A stretch of 62,860 bases of DNA, from contig CM074822.1 in the NCBI GenBank assembly GCA_037447605.1, positions 20,421-83,280 of the forward strand. Direction: 5' to 3'. The DNA is from Zygnema circumcarinatum (Eukaryota; Streptophyta; Zygnematophyceae; Zygnematales; Zygnemataceae). The translations under genes and the position numbers were made by a program. Positions 1-7,835 of the stretch are shown here, piece by piece; within the stretch, counting starts at the first letter, position 1; each line of letters starts with the position of its first letter. The notes beneath the pieces were generated by a model. It saw nothing but the letters and a program-made list of their open reading frames with translations. It was not told the DNA's origin and made no database searches.

Positions 1-430
1 GCGGTCTTGATATCAAGTTGATGTACGTGCATCCCCTCGGCCGCTGCAATCGATATTAGGGCACGGAGGGAGTTGAACTTCACCACGGGGGCGAAGGTCT
101 CCGTGTAGTCGATTCCGTACGCCTGGCTGAAGCCCTTTGCCACCAGACGCGCCTTGTAACGGTCGACGCTCCCGTCCGCCTTTCGCTTCACCTTGAACAC
201 CCACTTGCATCCAATGGCCCTCCTTCCCCTCGGCAGCTCCTCAAGTCGCCACGTGCCGTTCTCTAGCAAACTGTCCCACTCGCTGTCAATCGCTGCTCGC
301 CACTTCTCTCCATCGACCCCGTCGTGCGCCTCCTCAAAGGTTTGCGGTTCGGTGATCATGAAACAGTGGGCAGCTCCCGCGAGGTCCGCTGAGTCTGTAG
401 GCACTCTTTCCTGTACTAGATTAGTCTGTG
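1..430 (-). pseudogene. Copia reverse transcriptase, N-terminal part
   Basis: The minus-strand translation reads a copia RVT_2 start: a GEKWRAAIDSEWDSL-like segment, then GTWRLEELPRG, CKWVFKVKRKADG, YKARLVAKGF and TFAPVVKFNSLRAL. These are the hallmark blocks that precede the catalytic YVDD region. The domain is cut by the window edge, so the catalytic aspartates are not visible. Between this block and the integrase (about 430-890) lies the variable, low-complexity copia linker with no recognisable domain. Confidence 0.9.
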
Positions 431-892
431 AAGGCCTGTAGTGATCAGGCCTCCTCACCACACGGGTGCTCCTCCGAGGTCCTTGCGCTCTCCGGCTCCT
501 CGTGTTGAAGAAAATCCCCGGGACAAACCCGGGAGGCATGCTCGACAACATAGCCTCTTTTCTCGGCCGTCTCAATCCTCCGGACTCACACGCCCATGCA
601 AAGGAGATGCGGTTTAGGCCGAGTTCTCCTGCGTCGGACGGTGAGTGTGTAGTGGTGCGTCTCGCGTTGAAGGTTGCGGCTCCCGGCTCGCGACTCCCAG
701 CTGCGGCTCCTGGGGATTGACTCCCCGCGGCCGCTTCCGCGTTAGAAGCGTTGCTTCAAGCTTCGACTCGGCGCTCTGGTCGATCTCTCCCTCACATTTG
801 TGACACGAGGCGTCCATGCCCTCTTAAGCTGGTCTCCACATCCTCGTACACGATTTCCAAACTGCCTTTGGGGTCTTGGTCTCACCTAATAG

Positions 893-2030
893 GAGTCACG
901 CCCCTTCTAGTCCATGCGTCTCTCGGAAACTCACGCACTTCGTTTGCTCCGAGGATTCGCTACCATTGAGTGCAGCCCATCCATGTTGTAGCAGAAGGTA
1001 CCCTTCCACGGCTCGGGGGTCGAACTTTCTCTTCTGCCTCGCTTTCGGCACTGTCGACCAGTAGCGCGCTCCAAAGGTCTTCAGGTGGGACACCGTGGGT
1101 TTCCTCCCACTCCACACCTCTTCAGGAACCTGATCTTTAAGCACAGAAGATGGGCATCTATTTCTAAGGTAAGTTGCGGTCATCACCGCCTCTCCCCAAA
1201 AGGATGCCGGGAAGGCGGAATCTATCAGCATGGTACATGCCATGTCCCCCGGCGTCCTATTGACCTCTCGGCAGCTCCATTACTTTGAGGGGTAGAGCGG
1301 AAAATTCATGCCTTATTCCGCGAGCCTTTAAGTACCCGCCGAACTCCTTCGACTTGAATTCCCCTCCGTTGTCTGAGCGCAGCGTCTTCAGTTTCTGACC
1401 GCTCTCTCGCTCCATCTGAGTCTGCCAATCTCTGAAAGCTCCGAAAGCTTCAGACTTGTACTTGAGAATTTTCACCCAATTTTCCTCGAAAAATCATCAA
1501 GGAAGGTGATGAAGTAGCGAGCTCCTCCACTCGTTGCCGGTGTCACGGGGCCACACAAATCGGTATGTACCAATTCCAGTTTCTCCTGCGCGTGAAATGA
1601 CTCCTCTCCACTCCTCGAAAAGGGTCTCCGATGCGCCTTCCCCTCTACACACTCTTTGCAAAAGCCTAGCTCCTTCTCAACTATGTCAATGTCTAACCCG
1701 CGTACCAGCCCCCTTGTAGCAAGCTGTTGCAGTCCCCTATGGTTTAGATGACCAAGTCTACGATGCCAGAGATTTACTGCACCCTCAGTTACGGCCATCA
1801 CACCCTCATCTTCTTCTCTCCTATAATGAAGGTAATATAGGCCTCCCTTCTCGTACCCCTCAAACAGCCGCTTCCCCGACTCCAAGTGAGTGGCTACGCA
1901 AGACTTCTCCTTAAAGGTGACTTCGTACCCCCTCTTACATACTTGACTAACAGACATGAAGTTCTGTTTCAGGTCAGGGGTGTGAAGTACGTCACCGATG
2001 CACAACCGCTCTTCTCTTTCTTCTTAGTAG
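893..2030 (-). pseudogene. Copia GAG-pre-integrase and integrase, frameshifted
   Basis: Read right to left, the translation gives a pre-integrase region (LWHRRLGHLN, then a zinc-binding CKECVEGKAHR segment), then the integrase core with HTDLCGPV (first Asp), LRSDNGGEF (second Asp) and NGAAERS (Glu). After that come the C-terminal ASFWGEAV and YLRNRCP blocks and the VEGYLL block. The DDE residues are all recognisable, but they are split over three frames by breaks near 1472 and 1250. The breaks are single-base-type indels, which could be decay or local consensus error. Confidence 0.9.
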
Positions 2031-2074
2031 ATGATGGCCGAGCCGTCTCAGGGATCATCTTTCTTACTCCTCCT

Positions 2075-3251
2075 TTAAATGCTTGTCACTCCTCTCCGGT
2101 TGCCGAGTGAGCGGTCGGGTCCTCCAAGGTGTCCGGCGTAGAGAACATTAAGCTTGTCGCCACACGTAATGCGTGGGCGCGGAGGAGTCGATCGTACATG
2201 GCGGCGGATCATAACCTGGATCTTCCCAACAAAATCAGAATGTTCAGTCAGCATGAGATTCGTCTCCACCGCCACTCTGCAATCTGTGCTCTTGTGGCCT
2301 CGCTTCTTGCATTTGAAGCAGATTCCCTTGAATCCCTTCTTGACGGATGACGATGCTCCTCCACCCCGATCTTGGGTGTTCTTGTTCTTGTAACAGTCGG
2401 CCGAGAAGTGGCCCGTCTTGCCGCACGTGTAACACGCTCCCGCAGGGGCGTTCCCCACGGTCTGCTCTCGGCGCACTTCCTCTTCGAACTTGTCGTGAGT
2501 GCAACGCCAACACCTTCTCCACGGTGCCTCCAACGTCTTGGACAGTGTTCTCCTCCTTGATCCTTCGTTCCCTTGCTCAAGGGTCATCGGTGTTTGTTAG
2601 AGCAGTCTAAGAGGCTGCAAGCTACGCGCTACATCAGGTCGGCGGGGCAGTCCCCTAAGCCCGGCTGATTTTATGGTCTCCCTCTAACGGTTTTTGCAGC
2701 GCTATGAATCTCTCCATTAGAGTATCAAATCTGACCATATATTCACTCAGCTTCTCTTCCGAGGACATCTTCATTTTCCCAAGCTGCGTGTAAAGGCTGA
2801 CTATCGTTACGTTATCCTTTACGTCATACATCTCCTCTAAGCATCTCCACATAGCATGTGAAGTCTTAAGGTCATACAGCATGGAAGAGGGACTTCCCCT
2901 CACGCTCATGACGATCTGGGTGAGGGCCTTGTTGTCCTTGGTCCTCCATCTGGCGAGCGCTGTGACGAACTCCGACTGCCGCTCCGCCATGGCTCCCTCC
3001 GGCTGCACCGGTGCCTTGATCGTGCCGTCAACGTACCCCAACAGCCCCTTGCCCACAAGCAAAGGAACCAGCCGCCATCTCCACCCCTTGTAGTCCGAAC
3101 CATCGAACGCTGGGATGCTGAACTTCACGTGGTCCTCCTCGCCACCTTGGGCTCTGATACCACTTGTTGAAGCAGGGGTCTGCTCCCCACTTCCGGCGCC
3201 ACCTCGGGTGTCGCCCTCCATTGGAACTTGAGTTCCCACGGATGAAGACAT
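2075..3251 (-). pseudogene. Copia gag A (capsid plus two zinc knuckles), frameshifted
   Basis: The first 198 residues (3251 to about 2655) are nearly identical to gag B, including the FDGSDYKGWR capsid start and the conserved MWRCLEEMY segment. A patch with several small indels at about 2590-2655 breaks the frame. Afterwards two CCHC knuckles follow (CYTCGKTGHFSADC and CFKCKKRGHKSTDC). Reading continues into the start of the protease region (about 2190-2075). The start codon is inside the LTR and the frame passes through the primer-binding site, as in gag B. Confidence 0.88.
3151..3163 (-). promoter_or_regulatory. Primer-binding site, element A
   Basis: It has the same TGGTATCAGAGC motif and the same spacing from the LTR end as in element B, and it is also inside the gag frame. 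Confidence 0.9.
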
Positions 3252-4177
3252 TCAAACACTCAAAGCTCTATCTTACTTCACTCATCGCCCATAACAACAG
3301 AATGAAGCTAAAAGACAAGCACAGCGGAAATCACAATGAGAGAGTGTTAGGAGAAAGCTCACAGCTCTAAAACTCCTTATAATAAAACTGTCTTCCCACA
3401 ATGAAGTTCTCCCACCACTTCAAGGTCCCTCTTACTCACTACCTCACGACACAAGTGTAGGCAGCCTAGCAGCACGAGCAGGTTCTGAGTAAGACCCGAG
3501 ACTATGACAGAGTAGTGTAGGTGGTGTTTTTTCCATAATAAAACTACGCACTATATAATATGGCGTCCGTGACGTGACACACATGTCACGTCCCGTCCGC
3601 CATTGCAAACCCATGCACCGAGTCTGAGTGGGCGCACTCAGAAATAGCGACTAGCTAGCTGCCTCGTAAACCTACGGCGGCGCCGACCTAGTTCTTGTCG
3701 GATCATTGCATCGCGTCCCAGGTACTGACTAGCCGTTCGCCCGGCCTCCTTAGCGCTGATCTTAAGCCCGTAGACATCTGTTGCGTACCTCGAACTTCGC
3801 GGACCCACATGGCGAGTGGTCCACGATTGGCGCATTCGGTTAGCCACCAAAAATCTTCCATGTGGATTTCGTAGCAACTTCTTTCAGCGTTTCGCTTGTC
3901 GCGTATCAGTCGTAGCGGCGTCACGACGCCGTAGTCGGCGGCCGGCCTCGACGATCAAAGTTCGCATTAGGTACTCCCTTACTTGTGTCACCACGCTGAC
4001 CCAATCGGCGCTTTCGTTCGTTACTCAGCGCTTTTCATGGCGCACTCCTAAGTCGAACACCGACATTACTAAATCTAAGAGCACTACGCCTAGCAGATCT
4101 CATGTTCTACAAACTGAGTACCACAACAAGTTAGTGTGTGCCATACAATGTCTAACTATCATACACTAACACTAAAC
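3165..4177 (-). repeat. Long terminal repeat A (shared)
   Basis: The repeat is about 1013 bp. Its plus-strand left end is TGTTGAAG, next to the primer-binding site, and its right end is an altered TAACA (reading ...CACTAAAC), next to a polypurine tract. It is nearly identical to LTR B at both ends but strongly diverged over about 3697-4075 (U3). It carries a TATA-like box at 3551-3560 (minus) and an ACGTGAC/GTCACGT inverted repeat at 3572-3591. The gag start codon at 3251 lies inside it, 86 nt before its end. Confidence 0.88.
3551..3591 (-). promoter_or_regulatory. LTR A core promoter: TATA box plus ACGT palindrome
   Basis: A TATTATATAG box (3551-3560) is preceded on the minus strand by the inverted repeat ACGTGAC-N6-GTCACGT (3572-3591), which resembles a bZIP (TGACG/ACGT-core) site. 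The same arrangement is at 5648-5688 in LTR B. Function is inferred from position only. Confidence 0.55.
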
Positions 4178-4185
4178 TCTCCCAC
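4178..4185 (-). promoter_or_regulatory. Polypurine tract of element B
   Basis: The minus strand reads GTGGGAGA immediately before the shared LTR, where the plus-strand primer of an LTR element is expected. This identifies LTR A as the 3' LTR of element B. Confidence 0.65.
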
Positions 4186-4283
4186 TATAGGTTGCGAGAG
4201 TGAGCAGTCTGATTATATACTCCCGAGGTGTCCGGTAAGAGAACATTAAGCTTGTCGCCACACGTAATGAGTAAGGCGCCCGG

Positions 4284-5348
4284 TCACGATCCAGCCATGG
4301 CAGCGGATCCATAGCGTGGATCTTCCCAACAAATAGAATATTTGGTCGGCATGAGATTCGTCTCCACCGCCACTCTGCAATCCGTGCTCTTGTGGCCTCG
4401 CTTCTTGCATTTGAAGCAGATTCCCTTGAATCCCTTCTTGACGGATGACGATGCTCCTCCACCCCGATCTTGGGTGTTCTTGTTCTTGTAACAGTCGGCC
4501 GAGAAGTGGCCCGTCTTGCCGCACGTGTAACACGCTCCCGCAGGGCGTTCCCCACGGTCTGCTCTCGGCGCACCTCCTCTTCGAACTTGTCGTGAGTGCA
4601 GCGCCAACACCTTCTCCTCGGTGCCTCCAACGTCTTGGACAGTGTTCTCCTCCTTGATCCTTCGTTTCACTTGCTCAAGGGTCATCACGGTGTTTGTTAG
4701 AACAGTCCTAAGAGCTGCAACTGCTACATCGAATCGGCCAGGCAGTCCCCCTAGAAACTGGCTGATTTTATGGTCTCCCTCTAACGGTTTTTGCAGCGCT
4801 ATGAATCTCTCCATTAGAGTATCAAATCTGACCATATATTCACTCAGCTTCTCTTTCGAGGACATCTTCATTTTCCCAAGCTGCGTGTAAAGGCTGACTA
4901 TCGTTACGTTATCCTTTACATCATACATCTCCTCTAAGCATCTCCACATAGCATGTGAAGTCTTAAGGTCATACAGCATGGATGAGGGACTTCCCCTCAC
5001 GCTCATGATGATCTGGGTGAGGGCCTTGTTGTCCTTGGTCCTCCATCTGGCGAGCGCTGTGTCGAACTCCGACTGCTGCTCCGCCGTGGCTCCCTCCGGC
5101 TGCACCGGTGCCTTGATGGTGCCGTCAACGTACCCCAACAGCCCCTTGCCCACAAGCAAAGGAACCAGCCGCCATCTCCACCCCTTGTAGTCCGAACCAT
5201 CGAACGCTGGGATGCTGAACTTCACGTGGTCCTCCTCGCCACCTTGGGCTCTGATACCACTTGTTGAAGCAGGGGTCTGCTCCCCACTTCCGGCGCCACC
5301 TCGGGTGTCGCCCTCCATTGGAACTTGAGTTCCCACGGATGAAGACAT
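4284..5348 (-). CDS. Copia gag polyprotein B, intact (354 aa)
   Basis: This is an uninterrupted gag with an N-terminal Ser/Gly-rich leader, a UBN2-type capsid domain (about residues 40-210, with FDGSDYKGWR, MWRCLEEMY, and FLGGLPGRFD near residue 200), a basic linker, and two CCHC zinc knuckles (CYTCGKTGHFSADC and CFKCKKRGHKSTDC) at about residues 275-330. The protein should package RNA and form virus-like particles in the cytoplasm. Translation starts inside the LTR and passes through the primer-binding site, which codes for SGIRAQ, as known for yeast Ty1. It ends about 20 residues past the knuckles in unrelated sequence at the internal deletion. It is the only open gag of the array. Confidence 0.88.
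   Translation of the reverse strand: MSSSVGTQVPMEGDTRGGAGSGEQTPASTSGIRAQGGEEDHVKFSIPAFDGSDYKGWRWRLVPLLVGKGLLGYVDGTIKAPVQPEGATAEQQSEFDTALARWRTKDNKALTQIIMSVRGSPSSMLYDLKTSHAMWRCLEEMYDVKDNVTIVSLYTQLGKMKMSSKEKLSEYMVRFDTLMERFIALQKPLEGDHKISQFLGGLPGRFDVAVAALRTVLTNTVMTLEQVKRRIKEENTVQDVGGTEEKVLALHSRQVRRGGAPRADRGERPAGACYTCGKTGHFSADCYKNKNTQDRGGGASSSVKKGFKGICFKCKKRGHKSTDCRVAVETNLMPTKYSICWEDPRYGSAAMAGS
5248..5260 (-). promoter_or_regulatory. Primer-binding site, element B
   Basis: The minus strand reads (G)TGGTATCAGAGC, complementary to the 3' end of initiator-methionine tRNA and standard for copia elements. It starts one base after the LTR end. It lies inside the gag reading frame. Confidence 0.9.
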
Positions 5349-6281
5349 TCAAACACTCAAAGCTCTATCTTACTTCACTCATCGCCCATAACAACAGAAT
5401 GAAGCTACAAGACAAGCACAGCGGAAATCACAATGAGAGAGTGTTAGGAGAAAGCTCACGGCTCTAAAACTCCTTATAATAAAACTGTCTTCCCACAATG
5501 AAGTTCTCCCACCACTTCAAGGTCCCTCTTACTCACTACCTCACGACACAAGTGTAGGCAGCCTAGCAGCACGAGCAGGTTCTGAGTAAGACCCGAGACT
5601 ATGACAGAGTAGTGTAGGTGGGTTGCTTCCCATAATAAAACTACGCACTATATAATATGGCGTCCGTGACGTGACACACATGTCACGTCCCGTCCGCCAT
5701 TGCAAACCCATGCACCGAGTCTGAGTGGGCGCACTCAGAAATAGCGACTAGCTAGCTGCCTCGTAAACCTACGGCGGCGCCGACCTAGTTCTTGTCGGAT
5801 CGTACATCCGTCCGTACAGTTTCGCCGTTTCGCCAGCGCTCCTTCGCAGTCTTCGCCCGCCGACATCTCGGCCGTACACTCGAACTCGCGGACCCACATC
5901 GCGAGTGGTCCACGTGGCGCATTCCGGTTCGCCGCCAAATATCTTCCATGTCGTTTCCGCGCCGCAACTTTGCGCTCCGCGTTTTGCGCCCGCGTCGCGA
6001 CCAATCAGAGTCGCTCGCGTCCGTACTTCGCGAATCCGCGGCCGCGCCTCGACCAATCAAAGTTGCGCGTTCGTACTCCACTTACTTGTGTCACCGCCGC
6101 GACCAATCAGCGCCGCTCGTTCGTACTCCGCGCACTCGCGGCGCACTCACCAAAGTCAGAGCACCGACATTACTAAATCTACGAGCACTACGCCTAGCAG
6201 ATCTCATGTTCTACAAACTGAGTACCACAACAAGTTAGTGTGTGCCATATAATGTCTAACTATCATACACTAACACTAACA
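5262..6281 (-). repeat. Long terminal repeat B
   Basis: The repeat is about 1020 bp and its plus-strand ends are TGTTG...TAACA, the usual copia terminal inverted repeats. Transcription is toward lower coordinates: a TATA-like box at 5648-5657 and a palindromic ACGT element at 5669-5688 just upstream of it. U3 has three CCAATCA boxes at 6001, 6053 and 6103, about 50 bp apart, each inside a similar ~50-bp repeat. The gag start codon (5348) is within the LTR. Confidence 0.9.
5648..5688 (-). promoter_or_regulatory. LTR B core promoter: TATA box plus ACGT palindrome
   Basis: This is the copy of the LTR A arrangement, with a TATTATATAG box at 5648-5657 and the ACGTGAC/GTCACGT inverted repeat at 5669-5688. 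The repeat lies 11 bp upstream of the box on the minus strand. Confidence 0.55.
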
Positions 6282-7290
6282 TCTTTGTCGTATCCGAAAA
6301 AAAATTTGAGTCAATTTGGCGTTTTCCTTATTCAATTATGGACCGTTTTGTGACACGAGCAACAGGTTTGCGTTCCTATACACGTCCACTCCGTTACATC
6401 TAACTTTTTTGTCTTTTTCTTTTTTTTTACTGAAATTTCTCAGCGTCATGCGACAATGCCTCTGCCGTATCCAAAAAAAGTTTGAGTCAATTTGGCGTTC
6501 TCCCTATTCAGTTATGGACCGTTTTGTGACTCGTGTTATAGGTTTGCGTTCCTATACACGTCTACTCCTTTATATATAACTTTTTTGTCTTTTACTTTTT
6601 TGCACCGAAATTTCTCAACGTTACGCGACTGTGTGTGTGCCGTATCCAAAAAACGTTTGAGTCAATTTGGCGTTCTCCCTATTCAGTTATGGACCGTTTC
6701 GTGACTCGTGTAAGAGGTTTTTTTTCCTCCGTTACATATAACTTTTTTGTCTTTTACTTTTTTGCACCGGAATTTCTGAGCGTCACGCGATAGTATGTCT
6801 GCCGTATCCAAAAAAAGTTTGAGTCAATTTGTCATTCTGTCTTTTCAGTTATGGACCGTTTTGTGACACGTGCAATTGGTTGCGTTCCTATACACGTCCA
6901 CTCCGTTATATATTACTTTTTTGTCTTTTACTTTTTTGCACTGAAATTTCTCAACGTCATGCGACAGTGTGTCTGCCGTATCCAAAAGATGTTTGAGTCA
7001 ATTTGGCGTTCTCCTTATTCAATTATGGACCATTTTGTTGACACGAGCAATAGGTTTGCGTTCCTATACACGTCCACTCCGTTATATATAACTTTTTTGT
7101 CTTTTACTTTTTTGCACTGAAATTTCTCAGCGTCACGCGACAGTGTCTGCCGTATCCGAAAAAAGTTTGAATCAATTTGGCGTTCTCCCTATCTAGTTAT
7201 GGACCGTTTGTGACACGTGCAACAAATTTGCGTTCCTATATGTCCACTTTGTTATAAATAACTTTTTTGTCTTTTCTTAGTTTTTTTTTT
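6282..7290. repeat. Satellite array, about 175-bp unit, ~6 copies
   Basis: Units begin at the motif CCGTATCC near 6288, 6465, 6640, 6802, 6975 and 7150, giving periods of 162-177 bp. Each unit has GAGTCAATTTGGCGTTCTCC, an ATGGACCGTTTTGTGAC segment, a CCTATACACGTCCACTCC segment and a T-rich tail. The third copy lacks about 13 bp. Short open frames in the array (starting MDRFVTR) recur once per unit and are products of the repeat, not genes. Confidence 0.92.
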
Positions 7291-7835
7291 TTTTTTCACT
7301 TTTTTCCCTCTTTTTTCTTTCTGAGGGTCGTTTTTGGGTTGAGGGTTTAGTGTTCAACCCGTTCAATAGCAACCTGTTCAACACCGACCTGTTCAACAGC
7401 AACAGTTTATTTTTTATGGTTTTTTTGAAGGGTTTTTTCTGGATTTAAATTGAAGAGTTCAACCCTTTCAACAGCAACAGTTACAACAGCAACCCTAAAA
7501 ACCCTTAAAGCTGCTCGACCTCAGTGGCTTGGCGTTCAGCCACTCGACCCCAGTGGCTTGGCTTGGCTAAATTTCCTAAAAACTCGTTTTGACGCGTGCT
7601 GCTGGTCTAAAAACCCTTGTGGATATAAGGACTGCGCTTTTTTTTTTATTATTTTGTGTCTCGCTCCCCCCTCTCTCCTCTCTCGCCCCTGTGGCAGTGT
7701 CGTCGCTCAACTAACTTTAGGCAGACACGTTGTTTCCGCTGTAGAAAAAAATGCAGGCATCGTCTAAAAGACAACAGAGCGCACAAAAGAGAACAAGAAG
7801 GCCTACTTGAATGTTACAAGGATCTCCGGTCATAT
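7291..7835. other. Low-complexity spacer downstream of ASCC2
   Basis: It holds poly-T runs (7281-7320), several copies of a short CTGTTCAACAGCAAC-like repeat (7355-7490), and two telomere-like CCCTAAAAACCCTTAAA pieces near 7490 and 7600. I see no gene. Confidence 0.7.

Larger units (their letters stand above)
1..4177 (-). mobile_element. Ty1/copia retrotransposon A, incomplete at the left edge
   Basis: This minus-strand element reads LTR (4177 to 3165), primer-binding site, gag, integrase and reverse transcriptase in that order, which is the copia order (integrase before RT). It runs off the window at position 1 inside RT, so RNase H and the second LTR are not seen. The reading frame breaks at least around 2590-2655 (gag), 1472 and 1250 (integrase), so this copy is unlikely to make a working polyprotein. 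Its LTR also serves as the far LTR of neighbouring element B, giving a tandem array. Family assignment rests on domain order, two CCHC knuckles and the initiator-Met primer site. Confidence 0.93.
3165..6281 (-). mobile_element. LTR-gag-LTR derivative B (TR-GAG-like)
   Basis: On the minus strand this unit has an LTR (6281 to 5262), a primer-binding site, an uninterrupted gag, then a jump from just past the zinc knuckles to a short polypurine tract (4178-4185) and a second LTR (4177 to 3165). Protease, integrase, RT and RNase H are missing. The structure matches what are called TR-GAG elements, which keep only gag and depend on partner elements for pol. The second LTR is shared with element A, so the pair probably arose by recombination between LTRs. 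The outer LTR abuts the satellite at 6282, suggesting insertion into the satellite. Confidence 0.85.

Noticed and set aside
6316-7120. Plus-strand open frames with MDRFVTR and FLYTSTPL segments
   Set aside because: They repeat once per ~175-bp satellite unit and have no family features.
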